Assembly (NCBI RefSeq): GCF_001661075.1
Contig: NZ_CP014870.1
Coordinates: forward strand, 558,001-622,000
Length of the DNA stretch: 64,000 nucleotides
Reading direction: 5' to 3'
Source of the DNA: Pseudomonas silesiensis
GTDB taxonomy: Bacteria; Pseudomonadota; Gammaproteobacteria; Pseudomonadales; Pseudomonadaceae
Below the pieces are notes generated by a model. It worked only from the letters and a program-made list of their open reading frames with translations. It was not told the origin of the DNA and ran no database searches. Every line of letters begins with the position of its first letter. Position 1 is the stretch's first letter. Made by a program: the position numbers and the translations under genes. Positions 27,504 to 37,468 of the stretch are shown here, one piece after another.

Positions 27504-29111
27504 TCAGTGACGGAAGTGGCGCATGCCGGTGAAGACCATGGCGATGCCGGCTTCGTCGGCCGCTGCAATCACTTCGTTGTCACGCATCGAGCCGCCCGGC
27601 TGGATCACCGCAGTGATGCCGACCTTGGCCGCATTGTCCAGACCATCGCGGAACGGGAAAAAGGCGTCGGAGGCCATCACCGAGCCTGCTACCTGCAACC
27701 CGGCGTGTTCAGCCTTGATCGCGGCGATACGGGCGGAGTTCACGCGGCTCATCTGGCCAGCGCCGACACCAATGGTCTGGCGGTTCTTGGCGTAGACGAT
27801 GGCGTTGGACTTGACGTACTTGGCCACTTTCCAGGCGAAGATCAGGTCGTGGATTTCCTGTTCGGTCGGAGCGCGCTTGGTCACGACTTTCAAGTCATCG
27901 GCGCCGATCATGCCGATGTCGCGGCTCTGCACCAGCAGGCCACCGTTGACGCGTTTGTAGTCCCACGCAGCAGCGCGATCAGCCGACCATTCGCCACAGG
28001 CCAGCAGGCGCACGTTGGCTTTGGCGGCTACGATGGCACGGGCTTCTTCGCTGACGCTCGGGGCGATGATCACTTCGACGAACTGACGCTCGACGATGGC
28101 CTTGGCGGTTTCGGCATCCAGCTCGCGGTTGAACGCAATGATGCCGCCGAATGCCGATTCGGTGTCTGTGGCGTAGGCCAGTTCGTAAGCCTGGCGGATG
28201 CCGCCTTCGGCGTCCGGGCTCACGGCCACGCCGCACGGGTTGGCATGCTTGACGATCACGCAGGCCGGCTTGACGAAGCTCTTCACGCATTCCAGCGCGG
28301 CGTCGGTGTCGGCCACGTTGTTGTACGACAGTTCCTTGCCTTGCAGTTGGGTCGCGGTAGCGATGCCGACTTCCGCAGGCTTGGCTTCAACGTAGAACGC
28401 CGCGCTCTGGTGCGGGTTCTCGCCGTAGCGCATTTCCTGGGCCTTGACGAACTGGCTGTTGAAAGTGCGCGGGAATTCGCTGCGACCTTCTGTGCTGAGG
28501 GTGTCAGCGGCCTGGTTCACGGTGCCCATGTAATTGGCGATCATGCCGTCGTAGGCGGCGGTGTGTTCGAAGGCCTTGAGCATCAGGTCGAAACGCTGTG
28601 CGTAGGTCAGGCCGCCGGCCTTCAGGCTTTCCAGGACGTTGGCGTAATCACTGGCATTGACCACGATGGCCACGTCTTTGTGGTTTTTGGCTGCCGAACG
28701 GACCATGGTCGGGCCGCCGATGTCGATGTTCTCGATGGCGGTCGGCAGGTCACAGCCTGGCTTGTTGATGGTGGCTTCGAACGGGTACAGGTTGACCGCG
28801 ACCAGGTCGATCGGCTTGATGCCGTGCTCGGTCATGATGGCGTCGTCGATACCGCGACGACCGAGGATCCCGCCGTGGATTTTCGGGTGCAGGGTTTTCA
28901 CCCGACCGTCCATCATTTCTGCGAAACCGGTGTAATCCGCGACTTCCACTGCGGCAACACCGTTGTCACGCAGCAACTTGAACGTCCCGCCGGTGGAGAG
29001 GATCTCGACGCCCAGGGCTTCAAGCTCCTTGGCGAAGTCGAGGATACCGGTCTTGTCGGAAACACTGATCAAAGCGCGGCGGATCGGCAGGCGGGTAGTC
29101 TGGTCGGTCAT
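27504..29111 (-). CDS. purH: Bifunctional AICAR transformylase / IMP cyclohydrolase PurH
   Basis: Last two steps to IMP, 535 residues from [20 protein letters not shown]; an earlier in-frame ATG adds eleven residues not seen in the family. The N-terminal MGS-like cyclohydrolase domain (about 1-200) includes [14 protein letters not shown] and GGRRGID-like [12 protein letters not shown]. The transformylase domain follows with the catalytic KH motif ([13 protein letters not shown]) and ends FTGMRHFRH. Transcribed after dusB-fis on the same strand but beyond a terminator. Confidence 0.96.
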   Translation of the reverse strand: MTDQTTRLPIRRALISVSDKTGILDFAKELEALGVEILSTGGTFKLLRDNGVAAVEVADYTGFAEMMDGRVKTLHPKIHGGILGRRGIDDAIMTEHGIKPIDLVAVNLYPFEATINKPGCDLPTAIENIDIGGPTMVRSAAKNHKDVAIVVNASDYANVLESLKAGGLTYAQRFDLMLKAFEHTAAYDGMIANYMGTVNQAADTLSTEGRSEFPRTFNSQFVKAQEMRYGENPHQSAAFYVEAKPAEVGIATATQLQGKELSYNNVADTDAALECVKSFVKPACVIVKHANPCGVAVSPDAEGGIRQAYELAYATDTESAFGGIIAFNRELDAETAKAIVERQFVEVIIAPSVSEEARAIVAAKANVRLLACGEWSADRAAAWDYKRVNGGLLVQSRDIGMIGADDLKVVTKRAPTEQEIHDLIFAWKVAKYVKSNAIVYAKNRQTIGVGAGQMSRVNSARIAAIKAEHAGLQVAGSVMASDAFFPFRDGLDNAAKVGITAVIQPGGSMRDNEVIAAADEAGIAMVFTGMRHFRH

Positions 29112-29142
29112 TTCAATTTCCATCAAAAGCAAAGGAGTCAGC

Positions 29143-29175
29143 AAAAAAGGCGACCGTTTCTACGCGGGCGCCTTT
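29143..29175 (-). terminator. Rho-independent terminator of dusB-fis
   Basis: On the minus strand AAAGGCG and CGCCTTT pair, with an inner CCG/CGG extension, and the stem runs into six Ts. It lies 18 bases past the fis stop and 32 bases before purH. Confidence 0.75.
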
Positions 29176-29192
29176 CTGGTTTGATTGAATGC

Positions 29193-29513
29193 TTACAGCA
29201 AATCGTACTGCTTGAGTTTCTTGCGCAGGGTGCCCCGGTTCAGTCCGAGCAGCTCGCTGGCCTTGGTCTGGTTGCCCTTGACGTAGTTCATCACGCACTC
29301 GAGCAGGGGCGCCTCGACTTCGGACAGCACGAGGTTGTACACATCCGTGACGGCAGCGCCCTCAAGGTGGGCGAAATAATTGTGCAGCGCCTTCTCCACG
29401 CTCCCGCGAAGGGTCTGGCCTTCTTCGCTCGGCGTGTTGAGGTGCTGTTTCAAATTCACGTTGTCGCTCACGGGTGTTGTTCCACTCACTAAAGTCTCGG
29501 TCATCATCGTCAT
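29193..29513 (-). CDS. fis: DNA-binding protein Fis
   Basis: Nucleoid protein of 106 residues that bends DNA and activates growth-related promoters. The C-terminal helix-turn-helix [20 protein letters not shown] is nearly invariant. The start [10 protein letters not shown] overlaps the dusB stop (ATGA), the universal dusB-fis arrangement of gammaproteobacteria. Confidence 0.97.
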   Translation of the reverse strand: MTMMTETLVSGTTPVSDNVNLKQHLNTPSEEGQTLRGSVEKALHNYFAHLEGAAVTDVYNLVLSEVEAPLLECVMNYVKGNQTKASELLGLNRGTLRKKLKQYDLL

Positions 29514-30520
29514 GCGGCCACCTCGTCTCCGTCCCCTGTCAGGCTCTTGTAACGTTCGGCGAAGAAGCCCTGAACGTTGGCGCATTGTGCTTCCGTATCT
29601 TCCAAACGATTGAAGTGGGCGCGAAACTCCCTGGCGCCCGGCAAGGTTGCGAGATACCAGCCCACATGCTTTCGAGCGATGCGTACGCCCATGACGTCTC
29701 CGTAGAAAACGTGCAGCGCGGCCAGATGCTCAAGCAGAATGCGTTCCACCTCGATCAGCTCCAGCGCCGGGAGTTTCTCGCCGGTACGCAGGAAATGATC
29801 GATCTCACGAAAAATCCATGGCCGCCCCTGGGCAGCCCGGCCTACCAGCAGGCCATCGGCACCGGTCGCGTCGAGCACATACCGGGCCTTCTCGGGTGAA
29901 TCGATATCGCCGTTGGCAAAGACCGGGATCGACACCGCCTGCTTGATCGCGGCAATGGTGTCGTACTCGGCTTCACCGGTGTACAGATCGGCACGGGTGC
30001 GGCCATGAACCGCCAGCGCCGTGATGCCTGCCTGCTCGGCAATCTTCGCCACCGTCAGGCCGTTCTTGTTGTCCCGGTCCCAGCCAGTGCGGATCTTCAG
30101 GGTGACCGGCACATCAACCGCGGCCACTACGGCCTGCAGGATCTCGGTCACCAGTGCTTCATCCTTCAACAACGCGGAGCCGGCGGCCTTGTTGCAGACC
30201 TTCTTGGCCGGACAGCCCATGTTGATATCAATAATCTGCGCGCCCAGTTCGACGTTGGCCCGGGCCGCATTCGCCAGCATCTGCGCATCGCCACCGGCGA
30301 TCTGTACCGAGCGTGGCTCGGGATCACCTTCGTGGATCATGCGCATGCGCGATTTGCGGGTGTTCCACAAACTCATGTCGCTGGTGACCATTTCCGAGAC
30401 TACTAGCCCCGCGCCCAACCGCTTGCACAGCTGACGAAAGGGTTGGTCCGTGACACCCGCCATGGGGGCGAGGATCAAGCCATTGTGTAATGTGTATGGA
30501 CCGATGCGTACCGCCGACAT
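29510..30520 (-). CDS. dusB: tRNA-dihydrouridine synthase DusB
   Basis: FMN-dependent enzyme that reduces uridines in the tRNA D-loop, 336 residues. Recognisable parts are [40 protein letters not shown] with the active-site Cys (the C of CNKAAGS), and the FMN-phosphate site [16 protein letters not shown]. It is the first gene of the dusB-fis operon; the 185-base gap upstream should contain the promoter. Confidence 0.95.
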   Translation of the reverse strand: MSAVRIGPYTLHNGLILAPMAGVTDQPFRQLCKRLGAGLVVSEMVTSDMSLWNTRKSRMRMIHEGDPEPRSVQIAGGDAQMLANAARANVELGAQIIDINMGCPAKKVCNKAAGSALLKDEALVTEILQAVVAAVDVPVTLKIRTGWDRDNKNGLTVAKIAEQAGITALAVHGRTRADLYTGEAEYDTIAAIKQAVSIPVFANGDIDSPEKARYVLDATGADGLLVGRAAQGRPWIFREIDHFLRTGEKLPALELIEVERILLEHLAALHVFYGDVMGVRIARKHVGWYLATLPGAREFRAHFNRLEDTEAQCANVQGFFAERYKSLTGDGDEVAA

Positions 30521-30705
30521 AGGGCTTCCCTGTTGTGGGGCCGGATCATGAGACTTCGAAAAAGGGTTGGCATGATACCCGCTCTCGATGACTGGATAAA
30601 GGCTGAATTGAACAAAATCTGAACAGCGATTCTGTTATTGCCAGCGGTTTGGTACGAGCGGTCAAAGTCAGAAATATGCCGTCAATGCCGTAACACTGAA
30701 CCGTT

Positions 30706-31923
30706 TCACTCGGGCGAGTGGAAGCTCAGGCTGTAATTCACCGCTTTGGAACCTGGATCGAGAATATCCAGCGCGATGTGGATCGGCGTTTGCGGAGGCA
30801 TTTCCGCCATCCCTTCAAGATCGCCGTTGAGGTATTCGCCAGGCTTGAAGCGACGGCTGGCGATCAGGTGACCGTTGAGGTCGGCGAAACGCAGCTCCAG
30901 CAGCGGGAATGGCTGGGAGAACGGCGCGCGGTTGTAGATGATCGCGTCGACCACCAGTGCACCGCTGAAGTCCGGATGGCTGCGCACCACCAGGTTGCTG
31001 CTCTTGATTTTCGCGATGTCGACCTTGGACGGCACGGTGCAGCCGATTTGCGGGCACACCAGTTGGAACCATGGCCGGTACTGGTCCTGGCGCGCCATCT
31101 CATCGAAGTGGTAGGCAATGTATTGGCCGGCGAGGGCGGCGGCCCCCAGCAGGACCAGTAGCAGCCAGAAAAGCCGTCGGCTCCAGGGGGCGCGACGTTT
31201 CTGCCAATCCAGTTGCAGCGGGTCGTCGGTCAGGTCCTGCAAGGCTTCGACACGTTCGGTCGACTCGCTGCGTTCGTGTCGCTTGCGCAGGGGGGCAATC
31301 GGGGGCAGGTCGTCGTCAGGTGCATCGGTTGCCGACAGGCGATCATGGCGCAGGGGCATGTCGAGCGGATCATCCAGGCGCAGTTGCGGCACCTGGGGCT
31401 CGTCGTCCAGATCAACTGGTTCCAGCGAGAACGAAGGTTCGGTGCGCGAGTGCTTGCCCTGTTCTGGCTGTGTTTCCCGTTGGTCGGCTTCGGCCGCTTG
31501 GGCGCGATCGGCTGCCGATTCGCTGAAGAGGCTGTCGGACCAGGGTTCATCGTCGTGCTCGACAGAGTCGCGACGAGCACTGAGGCCGTTTTCGCGATGC
31601 CGGCCGAATTCCGTGGTCGGCTGGATTTCCCGTTGTTCAAGCCGAGCGAGTTCTTTGTCCAGGTCCAGGCTGTCCAGGTCCATTTCCGCGGCGGACCACT
31701 GCTTCTGGCTGATGGCACGCGGTGCTGGCGGTTCGACAATGGCCCGGGCTGCAGGTGTGACGGTTTCCTTGTCGGCCCGTTGCTCCAGCAATTGCTTGGC
31801 GGCATTGAACACCTGCAAACACGAGCCGCAACGAACCACTCCGCGGGCGACGCTCAACTGAGCATGGCTGACGCGGAAGCTGGTTTGGCAATGCGGGCAC
31901 TGAGTGACGAAACTGTCGGTCAT
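30706..31923 (-). CDS. Zinc-ribbon and DUF3426 membrane protein
   Basis: A 405-residue protein. A MJ0042-type zinc ribbon at the N terminus (CPHC at about 9-12, CGSC at about 32-35) is followed by a long charged, probably disordered linker (50-245), one membrane helix (FWLLLVLLGAAALAGQYIAY, about 250-272) and a DUF3426 domain in the periplasm. Function unknown; conserved between prmA and dusB in Pseudomonas. Confidence 0.9.
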   Translation of the reverse strand: MTDSFVTQCPHCQTSFRVSHAQLSVARGVVRCGSCLQVFNAAKQLLEQRADKETVTPAARAIVEPPAPRAISQKQWSAAEMDLDSLDLDKELARLEQREIQPTTEFGRHRENGLSARRDSVEHDDEPWSDSLFSESAADRAQAAEADQRETQPEQGKHSRTEPSFSLEPVDLDDEPQVPQLRLDDPLDMPLRHDRLSATDAPDDDLPPIAPLRKRHERSESTERVEALQDLTDDPLQLDWQKRRAPWSRRLFWLLLVLLGAAALAGQYIAYHFDEMARQDQYRPWFQLVCPQIGCTVPSKVDIAKIKSSNLVVRSHPDFSGALVVDAIIYNRAPFSQPFPLLELRFADLNGHLIASRRFKPGEYLNGDLEGMAEMPPQTPIHIALDILDPGSKAVNYSLSFHSPE

Positions 31924-31953
31924 GCGGCGGTCCGGTTCATGCAGAGGCTCATT

Positions 31954-32832
31954 CTAGCGCCGACGACCGGTAATGCGCACCCAGCCATCGCGATTGGCGA
32001 TCGGGTCCAGGTCGAAGTCCCCGGCGTAGGCCTTGGCAACGTCTTCACCTTGTTCGGCGAGGATGCCCGACAGCGCCAGGCGACCACCTGGCTTGACCAG
32101 GCTGGACAGTTGCGGCGCCAGGGAAACCAGCGGGCCGGCGAGAATGTTGGCCACCAGCACGTCGGCCTGAACCGGCGGCAAGTCTTCCGGCAGATACAGC
32201 GGGAAGAGTTCTTCAGCAATATTGTTGCGCCCGGCGTTATCGCGGGAGGCTTCCAGCGCTTGCACGTCGATGTCGGTGCCTACGGCTTGCTTTGCGCCCA
32301 GAAGCAGCGCGGCGATCGCCAGGATCCCCGAACCGCAGCCGAAGTCCAGGACGTTACAGTCTTTCAGGTCCTGGCCATCGAGCCATTCCAGGCACAGCGC
32401 GGTGGTCGGGTGAGTCCCGGTGCCGAATGCCAGGCCCGGATCCAGCAGCAGGTTCACCGCGTCTGGCTCAGGTGCCGCGTGCCAGCTCGGAACGATCCAC
32501 AGGCGCTGACCGAAGCGCATCGGCTGGAAACCGTCCATCCAGCTGCGTTCCCAGTCCTGGTCTTCGATGACTTCGCTGTGATGCTCAGGCAGCGGACTGC
32601 CGGTCAGCAATTCCAGATGAGCCAGCACGGTGGCGGCTTCGGTGCCACCTTCGAACAGGGCCAGCAGGTGCGTGTGCGACCACAACGGCGTGGTGTTGAG
32701 CTCCGGCTCGAAAATCGGCTGGTCTTCGGCGTCCATGAAGGTCACCGAAACGGCGCCCACTTCAAGGAAAGCGTCTTCGTAGGTTTCGGCTTGTTCTGGG
32801 CTGATGGCGAGACGGACTTGCAGCCAAGGCAT
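31954..32832 (-). CDS. prmA: Ribosomal protein L11 methyltransferase PrmA
   Basis: SAM-dependent enzyme that trimethylates ribosomal protein L11. The 292-residue protein starts [16 protein letters not shown]; the open frame continues upstream through a REP and is not coding there. The catalytic domain has [21 protein letters not shown] and the SAM loop [19 protein letters not shown], then [14 protein letters not shown]. Confidence 0.96.
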   Translation of the reverse strand: MPWLQVRLAISPEQAETYEDAFLEVGAVSVTFMDAEDQPIFEPELNTTPLWSHTHLLALFEGGTEAATVLAHLELLTGSPLPEHHSEVIEDQDWERSWMDGFQPMRFGQRLWIVPSWHAAPEPDAVNLLLDPGLAFGTGTHPTTALCLEWLDGQDLKDCNVLDFGCGSGILAIAALLLGAKQAVGTDIDVQALEASRDNAGRNNIAEELFPLYLPEDLPPVQADVLVANILAGPLVSLAPQLSSLVKPGGRLALSGILAEQGEDVAKAYAGDFDLDPIANRDGWVRITGRRR

Positions 32833-32942
32833 GGCGGGCACCTTTGAAAAATATTGATTGCAGCCTAGCGGGCTGCGAGAAGCGCGCAAGTTTACGCGAG
32901 CGCGCGACAGAAGACGACAAGACCGACACGCGCGTGCTCTTC

Positions 32943-33029
32943 GTAGGAGCGAGGCTTTCCCGCGAACCAGGCGCCGCGGTGTATCAGCGGTGCCGATGCG
33001 CGTCCTTCGCGGGCAAGCCTCGCTCCTGC
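32943..33029. repeat. REPIN between accC and prmA
   Basis: Inverted GTAGGAGCGAGGCTTTCCCG and CGGGCAAGCCTCGCTCCTGC arms, slightly degenerate, lie between prmA and the accC terminator. Confidence 0.8.
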
Positions 33030-33052
33030 GGGGGACGGTAATGTCCAGAAAC

Positions 33053-33080
33053 AACAAAGCCGCCCGAAGGCGGCTTTGTT
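33053..33080 (-). terminator. Rho-independent terminator of accBC
   Basis: A perfect 12-base stem (AACAAAGCCGCC with GGCGGCTTTGTT) and four-base loop 16 bases past the accC stop. On the minus strand the stem ends in a T-rich stretch. Confidence 0.8.
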
Positions 33081-33095
33081 GGTCTGGATCAAAGC

Positions 33096-34454
33096 TTAGT
33101 GCTTATCGCCAGCCAGCTTGTGTTCCAGGTAGTGGATGTTGATTCCACCTTTGCAGAAGCCTTCATCGCGGACCAGGTCGCGGTGCAGCGGGATGTTGGT
33201 CTTGATCCCGTCGACCACGATTTCGTCCAGCGCATTGCGCATGCGCGCCAGCGCTTCGTCACGGGTTGCGCCGTAGGTGATCAGCTTGCCGATCAACGAA
33301 TCGTAGTTCGGCGGAACGGCATAACCACTGTACAGGTGCGAATCGACGCGAACGCCGTTGCCGCCCGGGGCGTGGAAATGCTTGACCGTGCCTGGGCTCG
33401 GCATGAAGGTTTTCGGGTCTTCGGCGTTGATCCGGCATTCCAGCGCGTGACCGCGGATGACCACGTCATCCTGGGTGTACGACAGCTTGTTGCCAGCGGC
33501 GATGCTGAGCATCTCCTTGACAATATCGATGCCGGTGACCATTTCCGAAACCGGGTGCTCAACCTGAACACGGGTGTTCATTTCGATGAAATAGAACGCG
33601 CCGTTCTCGTACAGGAACTCGAAAGTGCCCGCGCCACGGTAGTTGATGTCGATGCACGCCTTGACGCAGCGAGCGAGGACTTCAGCGCGTGCTTTCTCGT
33701 CGATGCCCGGTGCCGGTGCTTCTTCGAGAACCTTCTGGTGACGACGTTGCAGCGAGCAATCGCGGTCGCCCAGATGGATCGCCTGGCCCTGGCCGTCGGA
33801 CAGGACCTGGACTTCCACGTGACGTGGGTTGGTCAGGAACTTTTCCAGATAGACCATCGGGTTGCCGAACGCCGCGCCCGCTTCGGAGCGGGTCAGTTTC
33901 GCCGAAGAGATCAGGTCTTCTTCCTTGTGCACGACGCGCATGCCGCGACCACCGCCGCCGCCAGCGGCTTTGATGATCACCGGGTAACCGACTTCGCGAC
34001 CGATGCGCAGCGCGGTTTCTTCGTCTTCAGGCAGCGGGCCATCGGATCCCGGAACGGTTGGAACGCCAGCGGCGATCATGGCGTGCTTGGCCGATACCTT
34101 GTCGCCCATCAGGCGAATGGTCTCGGCTTTCGGGCCGATGAAGGCGAAGCCGGAGTTTTCCACCTGTTCGGCGAAGTCGGCGTTTTCCGCAAGGAAGCCG
34201 TAGCCCGGGTGAATGGCGGTAGCGCCGGTCACTTCAGCCGCGGCGATGATTGCCGGAATGTGCAGGTAAGAATGAGCGGCCGACGCTGGACCGATGCAGA
34301 CGGATTCATCTGCCAGGCCCAGGTGCATCAGTTCCTTGTCGGCCTTGGAGTAAACGGCGACAGTCTTGATGCCCATTTCTTTGCAGGCGCGCAGGATCCG
34401 CAGGGCGATCTCACCGCGGTTGGCGATCAGGACTTTTTCCAACTTCGCAGTCAT
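33096..34454 (-). CDS. accC: Biotin carboxylase AccC
   Basis: ATP-dependent carboxylation of the biotin on AccB, the first half-reaction of acetyl-CoA carboxylase. The 452-residue ATP-grasp enzyme starts [20 protein letters not shown] and has the glycine-rich loop [24 protein letters not shown] and [16 protein letters not shown]. It starts 17 bases after the accB stop and is followed by a strong terminator. Confidence 0.97.
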   Translation of the reverse strand: MTAKLEKVLIANRGEIALRILRACKEMGIKTVAVYSKADKELMHLGLADESVCIGPASAAHSYLHIPAIIAAAEVTGATAIHPGYGFLAENADFAEQVENSGFAFIGPKAETIRLMGDKVSAKHAMIAAGVPTVPGSDGPLPEDEETALRIGREVGYPVIIKAAGGGGGRGMRVVHKEEDLISSAKLTRSEAGAAFGNPMVYLEKFLTNPRHVEVQVLSDGQGQAIHLGDRDCSLQRRHQKVLEEAPAPGIDEKARAEVLARCVKACIDINYRGAGTFEFLYENGAFYFIEMNTRVQVEHPVSEMVTGIDIVKEMLSIAAGNKLSYTQDDVVIRGHALECRINAEDPKTFMPSPGTVKHFHAPGGNGVRVDSHLYSGYAVPPNYDSLIGKLITYGATRDEALARMRNALDEIVVDGIKTNIPLHRDLVRDEGFCKGGINIHYLEHKLAGDKH

Positions 34455-34471
34455 CAAAGGCTCTCCGCGGT

Positions 34472-34936
34472 TCAAACGATGGTGAACAGCGGTTGGTCGT
34501 ACTCAACCGGCTGGCCGTCTTCGACGAGGATGGATTCGATCACACCGCTGGATTCAGCTTCGATGTGGTTCATCATCTTCATGGCTTCAACGATGCACAG
34601 GGTGTCGCCTTTCTTCACGGTCTGGCCGACTTCAACGAAAGAAGGCGAAGATGGCGAAGACTTGCGATAGAAGGTGCCGACCATTGGTGAGCGGGCAACG
34701 TTACCGTTCAAGACCGGTGCGGCCGGGGCTGCCGGTGCAGCGGCGGCAACTGGAGCTGCTGCAGCAACAGGCGCAGGCGCCGGAGCGTGCATAGGGGCCG
34801 GTGCGTAGTACTGCTGAGCTGGCGTTTTGCTGTGGCGGCTGATGCGTACGGACTCTTCGCCTTCCTTGATCTCGAGCTCGTCGATGCCGGACTCTTCCAG
34901 CAACTCAATCAGTTTCTTAACTTTACGGATATCCAT
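34472..34936 (-). CDS. accB: Biotin carboxyl carrier protein AccB
   Basis: A 154-residue carrier subunit of acetyl-CoA carboxylase. An N-terminal helix ([15 protein letters not shown]) leads to an Ala/Pro linker (about 45-76) and a biotinyl domain with the biotin lysine K120 in [11 protein letters not shown]. Encoded between aroQ and accC. Confidence 0.97.
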   Translation of the reverse strand: MDIRKVKKLIELLEESGIDELEIKEGEESVRISRHSKTPAQQYYAPAPMHAPAPAPVAAAAPVAAAAPAAPAAPVLNGNVARSPMVGTFYRKSSPSSPSFVEVGQTVKKGDTLCIVEAMKMMNHIEAESSGVIESILVEDGQPVEYDQPLFTIV

Positions 34937-34960
34937 GAATCATCAACTCCCAAGGGTCGG

Positions 34961-35416
34961 TCAGGGGCGTATAGCTTGTTGTTCAAGCTGCTCTAGTGCA
35001 GCCTCCAGGGCCAGTCGGTAACCGCTGGCGCCAAGGCCGCAGATCACTCCCACCGCTACGTCGGAGAAGTAAGAGTGATGGCGGAAAGGTTCGCGTTTGT
35101 GCACGTTAGACAAATGCACTTCGATGAATGGGATGCTCACTGCCAGCAGCGCGTCACGTAATGCGACGCTGGTATGCGTAAAAGCTGCCGGGTTGATCAA
35201 AATGAAGTCCACGCCTTCACTGCGGGCAGCGTGGATGCGGTCGATCAATTCATACTCGGCATTGCTTTGCAGGTGCAGCAAATGGTGGCCGGCTTCACGG
35301 GCACGACGTTCCAGATCCTGGTTGATCTGCGCCAGTGTCGTAGCGCCGTAGGTGCCCGGTTCACGGGTGCCGAGCATGTTCAGGTTGGGTCCGTGCAGAA
35401 CCAATAGCGTCGCCAT
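34961..35416 (-). CDS. aroQ: Type II 3-dehydroquinate dehydratase AroQ
   Basis: Third step of the shikimate pathway, 151 residues. The start [20 protein letters not shown] holds the active-site segment with Tyr in PGTYG; the catalytic His is in [15 protein letters not shown]. It is the first gene of aroQ-accB-accC, 24 bases ahead of accB. Confidence 0.96.
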   Translation of the reverse strand: MATLLVLHGPNLNMLGTREPGTYGATTLAQINQDLERRAREAGHHLLHLQSNAEYELIDRIHAARSEGVDFILINPAAFTHTSVALRDALLAVSIPFIEVHLSNVHKREPFRHHSYFSDVAVGVICGLGASGYRLALEAALEQLEQQAIRP

Positions 35417-35533
35417 CTGCTGTTCCTTGTGAACTGTGTGCAATTGTCAGAACCCGGCGACTATGCCGCAAAGCCTTTGTGACTGTCCAGTTCTATGCAA
35501 TAGCCCGCACGATGGCCGATGTTTGCGCGAAAT

Positions 35534-35563
35534 AAATGACCGGGGTGTTAAATCCGGTCATTT
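35534..35563 (-). terminator. Terminator overlapping the dsbD stop
   Basis: AAATGACCGG and CCGGTCATTT make a ten-base stem. The last codons of dsbD form one arm and the TAA stop lies in the loop. T-rich tails exist on both sides, so it may work in both directions. Confidence 0.6.
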
Positions 35564-37284
35564 GCTTTTTTGACACGTTCGGCGAAGTCCGCTGCGCTGA
35601 TCTCGCCGATCACCCGCACATCGGCCTGTTCGGTGCCGTCTTTGCGGAAAAACATCAGCGCCGGCGGGCCGAACAGTTTGTAGCGGTCGAGCAGGGCGCG
35701 TTGCTCGGCATTGCTTTCGGTGATGTCGAAGCGAATCAATCGATAGCCCTTGAGCCGTTCCATGACCGTGGCATCGTTGAGCACCTGATGTTCGATGACT
35801 TTGCAACTGATGCACCAGTCGGCGTACCAGTCCAGCAGCAACGGTATGCCGGATGCTTTGGCTTGGGCGAGCACGCGATCGAGCTCTGCCGGGGTACTGA
35901 TGGTTTGCCAGGCGCTGCTGCCCTGCGTTTGCTCAGTGTTCGTGACAAGGCGCGGCTGGCCGATCGGGTTGAGCGGGTCGGTCTGGCCGCTGAATGCGCC
36001 GTACCAGCAGGCCAGCGCGTAAAACAGCAGGAACATCCCGAGTAATTGGCCCAGGCGTTTTCGAGGAGGTTTGTAGACGAACTCCAGCGCGCCCATGAAC
36101 AAACCGACACCGCCGGCGAGCAAACCGATCAGCAGCAAAGTGATCTGCCCCGGCACTACCCGACTGAGCAGGCCGATTGCCAGGCCCAGCAACAATACCC
36201 CGATCGCGTTTTTCACATGGATCAGCCATGGCCCGCTTTTCGGCAGCCAGGCCGCCCCCCCGGTAGCTACCAGGACTAACGGTGCGCCCATGCCGAGGCC
36301 GAGCATGAACAGTTTCAAGCCGCCGCCCAGTGCATCGCCGCTGGCACTGATGTATAGCAGCGCACCAGCCAGGGGTGCCGATACGCAAGGCGAGACCAGC
36401 AGGCTGGAGACGACGCCAAGCACCGCCGCACCCCACAGCGAGCCGCCTTCGGTACGGCCGGCGATTCGGTCGAGTCGACTGCTGATAGCGTGCGGCAGCT
36501 TGAGTTCGAACACCCCGAACATGGCCAGGGCAAACAGTGCAAAGAACGTCGCGAACGGCACCAGCACCCAGGCCGACTGCAGCCGCGCCTGAAGATTGAG
36601 CTGCGCGCCGAACATGCCCATCAACGCACCGAGCAAGGCGAAACAGATGGCCATTGGCAGGACGTAGGCCAGGGACAGGTAGAAGCCGCGTATGCCGCCG
36701 ACCTGGCCGCGTAACACCACGCCGGACAGGATCGGCAGCATGGGCAGTACGCAGGGTGTGAACGTCAGGCCCACACCGGCGAGGAAGAACAGGGCAAGTT
36801 CTCGCCAGCCCCAGCTCGTGGCACCGGTGTCGCCCTCTATGTCCAGGCGCTCGGTCTCGGGCGGATAGCACAGGCCCTTGTCGGCGCAGCCCTGATAGGT
36901 AACGACCAGGGTGAAGGCGCGTTGATCGGTGCGCGGCACCTCAACCTCGAGAATGCCGTGGTAGACCTCGACATCGCCGAAATACTCGTCGTGCTTCTGT
37001 TCGCCCTTGGGCAATTGCGCGGCGCCGAGGCTGACATCGGCGGGCTCGGCGCGAAACTGGAAGCGGTGGCGGTAGAGGTAGTACCCCTCGGTGGCGACAA
37101 ATCGCAGTTTGATCGACTGCGGCGTGCTGTCTACCAGGCTTAATTGAAAGGCTTCGCGTACCGGCAGGAAGTCGGCGCTGTTGTTGATCGAGCCCAGGGT
37201 GGAACTGGGCCGACTCTCCAGCAAACCGGCGGCGGAGGCCGGCAGGGCGAGCATGAAAAACAACAGGCAGAGCAAACGGCGCAT
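35548..37284 (-). CDS. dsbD: Thiol:disulfide interchange protein DsbD
   Basis: Carries electrons from cytoplasmic thioredoxin across the inner membrane to periplasmic isomerases and cytochrome-maturation proteins. From MRRLLCLLFF it has 578 residues: signal peptide, alpha domain (CADKGLCYPP), eight membrane segments with the redox cysteines in FTPCVLPMLPIL and VSPCVSAPLAG, and a C-terminal thioredoxin domain with CISC at about 491-494. An upstream in-frame ATG is ten codons earlier and lacks a signal-peptide fit. Confidence 0.95.
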   Translation of the reverse strand: MRRLLCLLFFMLALPASAAGLLESRPSSTLGSINNSADFLPVREAFQLSLVDSTPQSIKLRFVATEGYYLYRHRFQFRAEPADVSLGAAQLPKGEQKHDEYFGDVEVYHGILEVEVPRTDQRAFTLVVTYQGCADKGLCYPPETERLDIEGDTGATSWGWRELALFFLAGVGLTFTPCVLPMLPILSGVVLRGQVGGIRGFYLSLAYVLPMAICFALLGALMGMFGAQLNLQARLQSAWVLVPFATFFALFALAMFGVFELKLPHAISSRLDRIAGRTEGGSLWGAAVLGVVSSLLVSPCVSAPLAGALLYISASGDALGGGLKLFMLGLGMGAPLVLVATGGAAWLPKSGPWLIHVKNAIGVLLLGLAIGLLSRVVPGQITLLLIGLLAGGVGLFMGALEFVYKPPRKRLGQLLGMFLLFYALACWYGAFSGQTDPLNPIGQPRLVTNTEQTQGSSAWQTISTPAELDRVLAQAKASGIPLLLDWYADWCISCKVIEHQVLNDATVMERLKGYRLIRFDITESNAEQRALLDRYKLFGPPALMFFRKDGTEQADVRVIGEISAADFAERVKKANDRI

Positions 37285-37348
37285 GACAGTCTCGCGTATC
37301 GAAAGTGAGGGCATGATAGCGGACAGTCGCGCAGATTGCCCTGTACCC

Positions 37349-37451
37349 GTAGGAGCGTGGCTTGCCCGCGAATCAGGCGACGCGGTCTTTCAAGCAGACC
37401 GCGTTATCGTTCTTCGCGGGCAAGTCGGATCGCCGCACCGCTCGCTCCTAC
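37349..37451. repeat. REPIN with one extended arm, between ctpL-like gene and dsbD
   Basis: The left arm is normal (GTAGGAGCGTGGCTTGCCCG). The right arm contains the extra segment TCGGATCGCCGCACC between CGGGCAAG and GCTCGCTCCTAC. A 21-base part of the spacer (37396-37416) is identical, in reverse complement, to 1761-1781. Confidence 0.8.
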
Positions 37452-37468
37452 AGGTACGGGGCGGTCTG

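Noticed and set aside
27507..29492. A 661-codon open frame opposite purH
   Set aside because: It is the antisense shadow of purH and fis in high-GC DNA; its product has no recognisable domain and the purH protein is unambiguous. Similar long antisense frames opposite leuS (58952-61603), speA (43935-45797) and DUF2333/NUDIX (41402-43039) were rejected for the same reason.
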